Counted from the stretch's first letter, positions 45,317 through 53,276 are shown. The stretch: DNA of 64,000 bases from Saprospiraceae bacterium (GCA_016712145.1 JADJRO010000001.1:1364001-1428000), one strand, 5' to 3'. The notes: generated from the sequence alone by a model not told the origin. Made by a program: numbers and translations.

Positions 45317-46836
45317 ATTTCTGAAATCGGAACTAAAAATTGGACTTCGGATAATCTACTACTAATAATACCTACTACATCATATGTTCCATCAGCCATT
45401 TTAATCATTATAGGACCCCCAGAACTTCCTGGTGCTAATGCCGATGCGGCTACTGATATCATTCCGTTGGTAGTTCTTGATTGTACTACTTTCCCCTCTA
45501 TTAAGAGTGGTTCAATTCTATAGTTTGATTGCAACCAATCACCATAAGAATATCCCAAACCAATAATTTCAGTACCTTTTGGAAGTCCTTTTGCTAATTC
45601 ATTATTAACTTTTAATTTTCCTTTCTTATTTGCAAATTTGAATACAGCCCAATCTGTGCTCCCTTCTATACATCTACTTATACCAAATCCCTTATCACCA
45701 CCTCCACAATCCAATACATCTTTTGAAACATCCATTTTAACATCTGCGTTTGTAAACGTAAAATTATCTCCATTCGGGGCAACTGCTTTATAAGTGATTT
45801 TCACCGTGCCGTTCATAATTTCAGCATTATTTAGAAATGTTTTGACCTGTTGATCCATATCATCAGACTCCATGCCTCCGCACTTTACGTTAAATTTCCA
45901 TGGTTGAATTACGTGTCTTGCAGTAATAAAAGAACCATCCTCTGTTAAGAATCCTGTTCCAGACCATCTATAATTAAGATCCTTATCCAATTCAAAGGGC
46001 TTTGAAGCATTATTAATTACAGGATGATAAACTTGCACACTGGTAATGTAAATAAAATAAATACTATTTTCAAGCTCTTTTAAAGAAGATGGCATGGATT
46101 GATTTAGACTTGGCCCTATGATAGGTTTAGTAATAATTTCTCTACCACTAGCAGTACGCCTATCAATTTTATCAAATAATTCCTTTGTCATTTGAATATC
46201 TTTTTTTTGCTCTTCAATAGTTTTTATCTGTGTCTTAATTATAGTATCTTGACTTGCAACTATTTGATTGATATTCGTTATAGATTCATTTGATTTGAAA
46301 ATGTTCCAAATTAAAAAAGTGGATAATCCTAATATTAAGAAACTCAAAATTGCAATGGCTTGTTTGTAGGGCCTTAAAGCTTGCTTACCGAATTCTCTAA
46401 ATCGCTGCGTGAAATTCATATTTGCGGTACTCTTAGTTGCTGGGGTATTTATAAACCGAATCCTTGGACCCTCAAAAGACAATCGGATCTCATCACCACT
46501 TTGAAGTTCTTTGCTTCCTTGCACTGTTTGACCATTTACCAAAGTTGGGTTTGTTGCATCGGCATTCGGTTCCAAAAAATAGCGACCAGCGTTTAAACTA
46601 ATTGTTGCATGACGCCTGGATACAGTAGAATACACCTCAGAATATCTGATGGTGCAATCTCTACCACGGCCAATCGTGATGTATGGATTCCAAATAGTTT
46701 GTTCGCTATTTCTGGATTCTTCAGAAGTTGGATCTAAAAAGACCAGAGTATAATTCTCAACATTTTTTCCAGAGAGCATCTGAATTCCCTGACGAATTGT
46801 ATTTCCAAAACTTTGTTTTTGTGTCGGCCTTGACAT
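45310..46836 (-). CDS. FHA domain - transmembrane - trypsin-like serine protease fusion
   Basis: 508 residues. A cytoplasmic FHA domain at about 50-135 has ITIGRGRDCTIRY, STVSRRHATI and NPTLVNGQTVQGS, the GR, SxRH and NG residues of phosphothreonine binding. A TM helix lies at about 160-182 (AIAILSFLILGLSTFLIWNIF), followed by a coiled segment. A trypsin-like domain outside the membrane (about 265-508) has the triad visible as GSFITARHVIQPW (His), GSTDWAVFKF (Asp) and APGSSGGPIMI (Ser). Phosphorylation-dependent binding inside could control proteolysis outside. It starts 5 bp after the membrane kinase gene. Confidence 0.88.
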   Translation of the reverse strand: MSRPTQKQSFGNTIRQGIQMLSGKNVENYTLVFLDPTSEESRNSEQTIWNPYITIGRGRDCTIRYSEVYSTVSRRHATISLNAGRYFLEPNADATNPTLVNGQTVQGSKELQSGDEIRLSFEGPRIRFINTPATKSTANMNFTQRFREFGKQALRPYKQAIAILSFLILGLSTFLIWNIFKSNESITNINQIVASQDTIIKTQIKTIEEQKKDIQMTKELFDKIDRRTASGREIITKPIIGPSLNQSMPSSLKELENSIYFIYITSVQVYHPVINNASKPFELDKDLNYRWSGTGFLTEDGSFITARHVIQPWKFNVKCGGMESDDMDQQVKTFLNNAEIMNGTVKITYKAVAPNGDNFTFTNADVKMDVSKDVLDCGGGDKGFGISRCIEGSTDWAVFKFANKKGKLKVNNELAKGLPKGTEIIGLGYSYGDWLQSNYRIEPLLIEGKVVQSRTTNGMISVAASALAPGSSGGPIMIKMADGTYDVVGIISSRLSEVQFLVPISEIW

Positions 46837-46841
46837 ATTAA

Positions 46842-48338
46842 TTAATTTAAGTTGGTTAGTTGCATTTTAAGTCCTTCGCAGTCCACGATGAAGATACTTT
46901 CATCCGAATTTTTAAAAGCCAATCGGCATGAAAACTTCTGCTCGTTCCGCTCGAAAGTATTATTAGTAAGTTTAGCATTTAATGCTCCATGTGATCCAAC
47001 CAGCCAGCAGGTCGGACAAGTTTGATTATTTTCTTGCTGTTGAATCAAAAACACATTTTCTGTTAATGGAATAATTTCACTAATGGATCCAGAGGCTAGT
47101 ATTTTAAAGTTTTGGTCCAAAAGTTGCTTGGTGCCAGTAGGATCTACACTTATTAAAAATCCATTGCCTACCGAGTAATTTTGATGATTACTAGCCAGTA
47201 TTTGGTCCAATCTATCTTTTTTTTCTTGCAAACCATTGGAACTAAAAAACCAGAACTTAGTATCCTCAAATTCCGCTCTTGCCTTTTTCAATTCACCATT
47301 ACTTATTAAATTATTCACAAGCTTTACTTTATAATTATGAAACAAATAATCAGAACCAACAATCAAAACAATTAAAGAACAAATAACAATTAATCCAGCC
47401 GATATCTTCCTCGCATTAATAACATGTTCCGAATTTCGCTTAATTGGTAACCAAAAATTATTTTCGAGAAAGTAGTTTCCCCATTTTGTCAATTCTTCCG
47501 GGGAAGGACGTTCTTTTGGATCGAATTGCAAACAGACATTAATTATTTGTTTTAAAATACCGACAACTTCGATGGGGCATTCATCAAAAACATTCTTTTT
47601 GCTATTCTTGCTATTTTCACCATAAACCTTTCCTTGATTTTCAAAAGGAACATTACCAGTTATCATTTCAAAGAGGGTGACTCCCAACGAAAAAATATCA
47701 GTTTTTGAATTTACCTGACCTTTAAAAATCTCAGGAGGGGCATAGGCTTTAGAAATTCCTTGATTTTTCGAATTCATATCTACAGTTTCTCTTGATAAAT
47801 TAGAAACACTGTGATTTTCACTAATTCCAAAATCTGCTAAAAGAAATTTAACCCTGGCACCTTGAGACATAATCATTATGTTATCAGGCTTTATATCCTT
47901 GTGTACGATTCCATTTTGTTTCAAATAGACCAGTGCATCTGATATGTCATGAATTAGACTAGCTATTTCCAATTCACTAAATAAAGGATCAAAAATTCCA
48001 TTGACCTTACTTTTAACTTTTAATTTTCTAGAATTTATTTCATCCATTAGGCTGCACTTGCAAAGTGGCATTACTACATAAGAAAAGCCATCCTCTTTTT
48101 GCTGATAGCCTATAGGAATTAATAAATTTGGATGTACTAAATCTTTAGATCTAAAATATTCTTCTTGAATTATCAATTCCGCAGTTCTCCTGGAAAATGG
48201 ATCCGAATTTGATATTTTCATTGCAAATTGACGACCTAGTGTATCTTCCACTTCCCAAACCGTACTAAAACCGCCATTGCCAATTAGACGTTTCAAGGTA
48301 AATGTATCAATTCTATTTCCAGGCTCCATCATGACCAT
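46842..48338 (-). CDS. Transmembrane Ser/Thr protein kinase
   Basis: 498 residues. The kinase domain (about 10-310) has a Gly loop GNGGFSTVWEV, Lys in FAMKIS, catalytic loop VHKDIKPDNIM (HKD instead of HRD), DFG in LLADFGISE and APPE in KAYAPPEIFKG; DIFSLGVTLFEMITG also fits. A TM helix lies at about 325-345 (SAGLIVICSLIVLIVGSDYLF). About 150 residues predicted outside follow, with a beta-rich, Cys-containing sensor-like part. It is a Hanks-type kinase, placed directly after the kinase-FHA gene and before the FHA-protease. Likely substrates are the FHA-linked proteins of the operon (inference). Confidence 0.9.
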   Translation of the reverse strand: MVMMEPGNRIDTFTLKRLIGNGGFSTVWEVEDTLGRQFAMKISNSDPFSRRTAELIIQEEYFRSKDLVHPNLLIPIGYQQKEDGFSYVVMPLCKCSLMDEINSRKLKVKSKVNGIFDPLFSELEIASLIHDISDALVYLKQNGIVHKDIKPDNIMIMSQGARVKFLLADFGISENHSVSNLSRETVDMNSKNQGISKAYAPPEIFKGQVNSKTDIFSLGVTLFEMITGNVPFENQGKVYGENSKNSKKNVFDECPIEVVGILKQIINVCLQFDPKERPSPEELTKWGNYFLENNFWLPIKRNSEHVINARKISAGLIVICSLIVLIVGSDYLFHNYKVKLVNNLISNGELKKARAEFEDTKFWFFSSNGLQEKKDRLDQILASNHQNYSVGNGFLISVDPTGTKQLLDQNFKILASGSISEIIPLTENVFLIQQQENNQTCPTCWLVGSHGALNAKLTNNTFERNEQKFSCRLAFKNSDESIFIVDCEGLKMQLTNLN

Positions 48339-49346
48339 TTAAAAAAAGTATTGAAGAATTACATTTCCGAGAGATATTATATCCTCAGATTCAAGTAAAC
48401 GAGATTCATTTGGTAACAGCTTTGAATTATTTAAATAAGTACCATTCAAAGAAAACGTCCAATTTGGTTTGCTTGAATCCATATTCCATTGACCGTCCCG
48501 AATATAATGCCTATTTCCTATTTTCTCGATTGTAGCATGTTTTCTTGATATGTAGGAACTTTGAGTTTCATCTAAATTAATTTCGTTAAAATTATTTCCT
48601 TCATCCCTTCTTCCTATTCTTATAATATTCTTCCCTGCATCTCGAAACAGTTTTTCCAAGGAAAATATTGCACCTATATTATCGCCGGATCTTACAATTA
48701 AGGTGTTAGGTTCATTAGATTCGCTTGATTTGAATTTACTATTAGGCATATCAATATCAAGCATTTCTAAGACTTCATTTATTTTACTTGGTCTTTTGGC
48801 CGGGTCTGGTTCCAGTGTCTTTTCAAAAAAATAACTCCATTTAGTTGACAAGTCATATCTCCATTCACTGATAGGTTGATATTTTTTTGTTTTAATCCTT
48901 TTAGTATATTTTAATGGGGTGTCCTTAATCTCTTGATAAGTTCCAAAAGGCAATTTGCCCCCTGACAAAACTTCATAGAGCGTTACTCCAAGAGAAAACA
49001 GGTCCATTTGTGGTCCTAAATATTTGTATGCACCTTTTGGATCCATTTGTTCGGGTGCTGAATATGCTAGTGTACCATAAACCTCTACAACTTCACCACT
49101 ATCATTCATAGTAGTCAATCTGGTATCTTTCAAACCAAATCTGCCTGAAATATCAAAATCACATAATTTAGCAGTATTGTATTGATCAAACAATATATTT
49201 TCTGGCTTAAAATCCCTATGCACAAAACCATTTCTATGTAAATCATTTAATCCTGCGCATAATTGACTGGTGAGATTCAGAACATCATATTCTGATCGAT
49301 AGCGGTTTTTGTTATTTGACAAATTTCCATTGGGACAATAGTCCAT
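48339..49346 (-). CDS. Ser/Thr kinase-FHA protein, C-terminal part (frameshifted gene)
   Basis: 335 residues, starting inside the kinase hinge (FVIMDYCPNGN); the ATG at 49346 is internal. The C-lobe has HRDFKPENILFDQ, CDFDISGRFG, YSAPEQMDP and DLFSLGVTLYEVLSGG. The usual DFG is DFD here. An FHA domain (about 220-335) follows with NIIRIGRRDEG, SSYISRKHATI and SLNGTYLNNSKL. The N-lobe is in the other frame at 49366-49683; the break is an A8 tract (49368-49375) where seven bases would join HSSGFF to NGNPFVIMDYC. Joined, the protein is a soluble kinase-FHA of about 445 residues. It ends directly before the membrane kinase gene. Confidence 0.85.
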   Translation of the reverse strand: MDYCPNGNLSNNKNRYRSEYDVLNLTSQLCAGLNDLHRNGFVHRDFKPENILFDQYNTAKLCDFDISGRFGLKDTRLTTMNDSGEVVEVYGTLAYSAPEQMDPKGAYKYLGPQMDLFSLGVTLYEVLSGGKLPFGTYQEIKDTPLKYTKRIKTKKYQPISEWRYDLSTKWSYFFEKTLEPDPAKRPSKINEVLEMLDIDMPNSKFKSSESNEPNTLIVRSGDNIGAIFSLEKLFRDAGKNIIRIGRRDEGNNFNEINLDETQSSYISRKHATIEKIGNRHYIRDGQWNMDSSKPNWTFSLNGTYLNNSKLLPNESRLLESEDIISLGNVILQYFF

Positions 49347-49365
49347 TATTACAAAAGGATTGCCA

Positions 49366-49683
49366 TTAAAAAAAACCTGAACTATGATTTTTTACCAGAT
49401 AATCAGATAAAATTAGTCCTGCTTTATAACCTTCATAAAATCTTTTAGAAATCTGCTTAATTTCTGAAGGTTTCATTCTAAAATATTCCAATAATTTTAA
49501 AGCAAAACTGTTTTGGTTATCCAAGTTGTTTATTTTGTATACGGTACCAAAACCGCCTTCTCCTAATACACTTGTAACGCGAAACTGTTCCCCATTAATA
49601 AATTTCAAGATGTCTCCTTGCTGGAATTTAATTCTTCCCGGAAAATCGGTCGAATGACCTGTATGCTCTTGATAAATAGACAT
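49366..49683 (-). CDS. Ser/Thr kinase N-lobe (5' part of the frameshifted kinase-FHA gene)
   Basis: About 105 residues from ATG 49683 (MSIYQEHTGHSTDF), chosen over the longer frame because it starts 13 bp after the zinc-ribbon/FHA gene and just before the kinase domain. It holds the glycine loop LGEGGFGTVYKI and the ATP-binding Lys in FALKLLEYF, then ends HSSGFF-stop at the homopolymer. It cannot fold as a kinase alone. See 48339-49346 for the rest. Confidence 0.8.
   Translation of the reverse strand: MSIYQEHTGHSTDFPGRIKFQQGDILKFINGEQFRVTSVLGEGGFGTVYKINNLDNQNSFALKLLEYFRMKPSEIKQISKRFYEGYKAGLILSDYLVKNHSSGFF
49368..49375 (-). other. Homopolymer frameshift in the kinase-FHA gene
   Basis: Eight A on the plus strand (T8 in the coding strand). 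With seven the frame reads SSGFFNGNPFVIMDYCPNGN, a normal kinase hinge. It may be a sequencing error, a phase-variable tract or a slippage site. Confidence 0.85.
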
Positions 49684-49696
49684 TAATAAGATAGAT

Positions 49697-50407
49697 TTAC
49701 AACTTGACTTGATAAAACTTATTCCTACCAATCATAATTATATCTCCATCTTGTAGCTTTTCTTCTGTGCGCACCATTTTAAATACGGCTTGATTTGAGG
49801 CAACATTATCTAATGTCCAGTTTTTTTCTTTGAAACTAAATTTAACATGCTGATTCTGGCTTAAGCTTTCGTCTTGTGGGTCAATTTCGATTCTGCCTAA
49901 CACCCTTTCACCCCCATCCTTTAATTTTATTTTGATTGGTCCCTCCCCTTTGTTTAGTGGAATAAGCTCCATAAAGGGTCGACTCTCATTTGATTCAGAT
50001 TCAATTAAGTCTTTTAAAGAAATTGTTTTGCTGTTCACAATTTGATGATCATCCTGCTTTGCTTGCGCAATACTTTTATTACAATTTTGACACACGGAGC
50101 TAATTATTATTAATGGATAACCACAATGTGGACACTGGTTTGGTGCTTGTCCGGGCGAATTTGGATTGTCCATCTGTTTACCTTTTACTGTCATATTGAT
50201 TGGTTCCAGATCGTCAAATTGTCGACCCATTTTAGTATGCTTTTGCTCAATTTGATCTTGCTCGCCTTTAACCGTGTTAAAGGTCGAAGTATCTTTTAGT
50301 ATATCTTTTGATCCGCATTGTGGACATTGGTCGGGGTCATATTCCATCAATTTGTAACTACAATTCTTACATTTTCTCATAATTGGTTTGAAGTTATTGT
50401 TTTTCAA
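49697..50407 (-). CDS. Double zinc-ribbon protein with FHA domain
   Basis: 236 residues. Two zinc ribbons: CKNCSYKLMEYDPDQCPQCG near residues 13-32 and CPHCGYPLIIISSVCQNCNK near 92-111, joined by a polar linker. A C-terminal FHA-like domain (about 145-236) has RVLGRIEIDP, SLSQNQHVKF and LQDGDIIMIGRNKFYQVKL; the usual SxRH is SxNQH, so phosphothreonine binding may be altered. It is the first gene of the minus-strand operon, 184 bp from the divergent sigma factor gene. Likely an adaptor for kinase signalling in the cytoplasm. Confidence 0.8.
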   Translation of the reverse strand: MKNNNFKPIMRKCKNCSYKLMEYDPDQCPQCGSKDILKDTSTFNTVKGEQDQIEQKHTKMGRQFDDLEPINMTVKGKQMDNPNSPGQAPNQCPHCGYPLIIISSVCQNCNKSIAQAKQDDHQIVNSKTISLKDLIESESNESRPFMELIPLNKGEGPIKIKLKDGGERVLGRIEIDPQDESLSQNQHVKFSFKEKNWTLDNVASNQAVFKMVRTEEKLQDGDIIMIGRNKFYQVKL

Positions 50408-50554
50408 TATTAATAGATTTCTTTCGACTTTGTCGCCTTAAAACCTCATTTTTTTTTTAAAATTTCAATCCAATCTAATACATATAATAATAGTTTATAT
50501 GTATTTCTTTTGAAGTCAATAATATATAACAATTTAATTAAATGGAATGTCAAT

Positions 50555-50562
50555 TAACTTTG
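50555..50562 (+). promoter_or_regulatory. Possible -7 box for the sigma factor gene
   Basis: taactttg fits the Bacteroidota TAnnTTTG -7 box, 30 bp before the ATG at 50592. The -33 TTTG is not evident. Confidence 0.45.
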
Positions 50563-50591
50563 CAATTCAATTCCTGTGAATAATTAGTAGA

Positions 50592-51176
50592 ATGTTCTCT
50601 CGACCTTTTATACCAACTGAAAAGGAATTATTTGAAGGCCTCCAAAATGACAAAGATTGGGCTTATAAGGCCCTTCTTGAAAGTCATACCAAGCTGCTTA
50701 GAGACTTTGTCATTAATAATGGAGGAGACTACCACGATGCCGATGAAATTGAACAAAGGGCTTTAATTATCTTATATGAAAATATCCGGGCGGGTAAATT
50801 TTTATATAAAGCAACCGTTAAGATAAGTACCTATTTATATAGTATTGCCCAGCATCAATGGCTTAATGAATTAAAAAGAAGGAAAAGAAACTTACCATCC
50901 CTGGGATCGGATTTTGTACATTTTCCCGAATCTGAAGATGATTTTATTGAGATGGGATTTAAGGACCAGGCAATAATCTCAGGATTATCAAGTCTTGACC
51001 CCATTTGTTATAAAATAATAACGCTTCGAATCTACGATAAAAAGAGTGATAAGGAAATCAGTGAAACATTAATAGGCTTGGAGGCTGGTAAAATAAGAGG
51101 TAGGCGTGAAAAATGCCTTAAAAAGTTAAGAAATATTTTGGTAAAAAAATATCCCAACTATTTTGGAGACATTTAG
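50592..51176 (+). CDS. ECF-type RNA polymerase sigma factor
   Basis: 194 residues, usual ECF size. The region 2 area has DADEIEQRALIILYENIRAG and TYLYSIAQHQWLNELKRRKRN, with -10 recognition residues in the second helix. The region 4 area has LSSLDPICYKIITLRIYDKK, DKEISETL and a helix GKIRGRREKCLKKLRNILV. It directs RNA polymerase to a specific promoter set. It is divergent from the kinase operon and followed by a membrane protein, which fits a sigma/anti-sigma pair; the operon promoter may be its target (inference). Confidence 0.88.
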   Translation: MFSRPFIPTEKELFEGLQNDKDWAYKALLESHTKLLRDFVINNGGDYHDADEIEQRALIILYENIRAGKFLYKATVKISTYLYSIAQHQWLNELKRRKRNLPSLGSDFVHFPESEDDFIEMGFKDQAIISGLSSLDPICYKIITLRIYDKKSDKEISETLIGLEAGKIRGRREKCLKKLRNILVKKYPNYFGDI

Positions 51177-51244
51177 CCAATAAAAGTATTAATATAATAT
51201 AACAATTCAGTACCCCTCAATTATATATATAAATTAAAGTTTAA

Positions 51245-52084
51245 ATGAACACTAATGATAATTTTGAAGATTTAATTTCCAAGGCGGTTACTCATCTTGA
51301 ACGGGAACATAAATTAAAACGAATTCAACAAATCCGGACAAGAAACAAAACGAAGCAATTGATTTTTAGAAAATTTCTACCTTGGACAGGAATTGCAGCT
51401 GCCTGTATTCTAGGTTTTTGCTTTTTTTACTTTCAATGGATGCAAGCCGGTGAATCAAATGTGTTAATTCAATCCGAATCAATCCTATCGGATAATTCCG
51501 GTCAAAATGATAGTTCAAATAGAATTCAATCAATAACAAAACACGCACCAAATCAAATTCAAAAAACTATCAATGAAAAGAATTCAGATTCCTTCAATAT
51601 AATATCACTTGAAATATCAAACCAGTCTGTAAGCTCCGTCATTCAAGGGGAAAATGATATTGCTTACAGTAAGAATGAACAAACTGAACTTGACAGACCT
51701 GGTAATTCTCAAGCAGGTAAAAATCCACATGAACCAATCAATAACAGTGATCGGACCATAATTTTAACGAATCCCAATCAGGCAAACAATCATTCAAAAC
51801 AGAAAAATGCTACTTTTGAAAACAAGTTATATAAGTTAAACAACACAATAAAAGTAGATAGTTTTAATGTCAAAGTAATCATTAAATCTGGCCTCCAAAA
51901 CAGTTATTCCATTTCAAATGATACCTTGGTATTAAGTTTTGTTGGAGATGATCAACTAAAGCGTATTATAAACTGCTTTGATAAGCATCATGGCAATTTA
52001 ATTACATGGATCGATAAGCAAGAGCTAATTACAATAGATACAAGAGACTGCTTTCACAAATTTACAAATCTGAAAAAGCATTAA
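51245..52084 (+). CDS. Putative membrane anti-sigma partner
   Basis: 279 residues. A short charged N-terminal cytoplasmic part (NFEDLISKAVTHLEREHKLKRI) precedes a TM helix at about 45-63 (FLPWTGIAAACILGFCFFYF). A long polar, Ser/Asn/Gln-rich linker and a C-terminal beta-rich part (FNVKVIIKSGLQNSYS, LVLSFVGDDQLKRIINC) lie outside. The layout (single TM behind an ECF sigma gene, 68 bp away) is that of anti-sigma factors, but no zinc HxxxCxxC motif was seen, so the role is inferred from context only. Confidence 0.6.
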   Translation: MNTNDNFEDLISKAVTHLEREHKLKRIQQIRTRNKTKQLIFRKFLPWTGIAAACILGFCFFYFQWMQAGESNVLIQSESILSDNSGQNDSSNRIQSITKHAPNQIQKTINEKNSDSFNIISLEISNQSVSSVIQGENDIAYSKNEQTELDRPGNSQAGKNPHEPINNSDRTIILTNPNQANNHSKQKNATFENKLYKLNNTIKVDSFNVKVIIKSGLQNSYSISNDTLVLSFVGDDQLKRIINCFDKHHGNLITWIDKQELITIDTRDCFHKFTNLKKH

Positions 52085-52207
52085 TATTGGAAACTTCTAT
52101 GTTTTAGCTGGTTGAATCTAATTTAAACTGCGACCAAGTAAATTTTACGATATTCATTTTACTAAACCGTATTTTTTAAACTATCATAATTTACTTATAA
52201 TTAATTT

Positions 52208-52833
52208 TTAGGAAAGTTGATTCAATTCATCTGAAACCCTGACGTAGTAAATTCCAGAGTCAAGATTCAGCTAGAGGATATCGAGTTCAATAAATTTTTG
52301 ATTTCCTTCTATACTATACTCACACTATAAATTAATTTTCCATACAAATCAAACAAATGGATACTTTTAGAAATCTCTGAAAATCCTTCCACAAAAATTG
52401 TTGTTTTATCATTCGCTGGATTTGGAATTAATTGGATGCTATGAATTTCATTTTTAGCGGAGCTTGAATTTCTACTCCCTATCTCATCCGGACTATAGGA
52501 ATTTAAAGTGGTAAAATTTCCAGTAGTAATTTGAGAATAGGCATTAAAGCATTTAGCACGTATTTGAAACTGGTATCGCTTATTTGGAGAAAGATTGGTA
52601 AATACATGCTGCAATCCTGGACCACTTGTTCCAATCCAAGGTATATACGTACTCCATTTTCCATAAGAGAGTTCGTATCTATAACTCAGTTGAAAATCAG
52701 TGTTGCGCATTAGAAAAATGTCCTTCATCCAAAATGGAATCAACAATTGCAACACATTCAAAAACTGAACTTCTTGATATAATAAAAAAATTCCTACGAT
52801 CTGGTTTTGAAAATCTTCCGGATCCTTCCGCAA
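52208..52833 (-). pseudogene. Decayed end of an FN3/T9SS sorting-domain protein
   Basis: Sequence in one frame reads LSYRYELSYGKWSTYIPWIG and FTNLSPNKRYQFQIRAKCFN (fibronectin type III-like), then IQLIPNPANDKTTIFVEGFS and HLFDLYGKLIYSVSIV-stop (T9SS sorting domain). After a frameshift near 52320 the remainder reads NQKFIELDIL-stop-LNLDSGIYYVRVSDELNQL, the expected end of the sorting domain but with a TAG inside. There is no start or signal peptide. It is a remnant of a larger gene, fused by deletion with the neighbouring four-helix gene. Confidence 0.75.
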
Positions 52834-52975
52834 TATTTAATGAAATACTGAAAGATGCCCTATATAGTTGATCGACAATGTTTTTTTGCAATTTGGTTTT
52901 TTGAATCAGTAAATTCATTGCAACATGAAATGCCTTGGCTTTTTTATAGATCTCCAGATTTTGGAATTCAAACAT
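52697..52975 (-). CDS. Truncated four-helix bundle protein (23S rRNA intervening-sequence family)
   Basis: 92 residues. The start FEFQNLEIYKKAKAFHVAMN and RASFSISLNIAEGSGR, with FFIISRSSVFECVAIVD, are the signatures of the four-helix bundle proteins first seen in rRNA intervening sequences. Members are usually about 115-125 residues; the last helix is missing, as the frame runs into the FN3/T9SS remnant and stops at SNAQH. Probably a broken gene. It lies directly before the element border. Confidence 0.75.
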   Translation of the reverse strand: MFEFQNLEIYKKAKAFHVAMNLLIQKTKLQKNIVDQLYRASFSISLNIAEGSGRFSKPDRRNFFIISRSSVFECVAIVDSILDEGHFSNAQH

Positions 52976-53024
52976 GTTCTCGATGCTGATTGAAAAAGAG
53001 TGAGAAACAGAATGAGAATGAAGA

Positions 53025-53076
53025 AAAAATCAGAGCAAGAACCATCGCTCTCGCTCTGTTTCTCGCTCTGATTTTT
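53025..53076 (-). terminator. Hairpin behind the tRNA-Leu remnant
   Basis: aaaaatcagagcaagaa at 53025-53041 pairs with ttctcgctctgattttt at 53060-53076 (17 bp with one G-U). It begins 2 bp after the tRNA 3' end and ends in T-rich sequence, so it is the likely tRNA terminator. The loop contains further cgctctcgctctg repeats. Confidence 0.7.
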
Positions 53077-53077
53077 G

Positions 53078-53136
53078 TACCCGGGGCGGGACTTGAACCC
53101 GCACGGCCATCACTGGCCACAGGATTTTAAGTCCTG
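53078..53136 (-). tRNA. Partial tRNA-Leu (UAA), 3' half only; attL site
   Basis: On the minus strand the sequence has the anticodon arm CAGGA-CTTAAAA-TCCTG (anticodon TAA), a variable arm TGGCCAGTGATGGCC, the T arm GCGGG-TTCAAGT-CCCGC and the acceptor 3' strand CCCGGGT plus discriminator A. CCA is not encoded. Upstream of the anticodon arm the sequence (GCATAATTGG) does not form a D arm or acceptor 5' strand, so the 5' half is missing. With the recombinase gene 140 bp away this marks the attachment site where an element entered the gene; an intact copy is expected at the far end, outside the window. Confidence 0.85.
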
Positions 53137-53276
53137 CCAATTATGCTTTCATGTGGTTTTATAAATATGTAAAACCTTAAATTACAACATTATAATTTTT
53201 GTTTTAATACACATAAGACCATATAAAACCAAAAAATGTTCGACCTATGTTCGACCCAAAAGTATTATCTTTGTTT

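Noticed and set aside
53078..53160. A complete tRNA-Leu gene
   Set aside because: No D arm or acceptor 5' strand can be found upstream of the anticodon arm.
53266..53273. TATCTTTG as promoter of the integrase
   Set aside because: It lies only 4 bp before the preferred ATG, leaving no room for a start site and leader.
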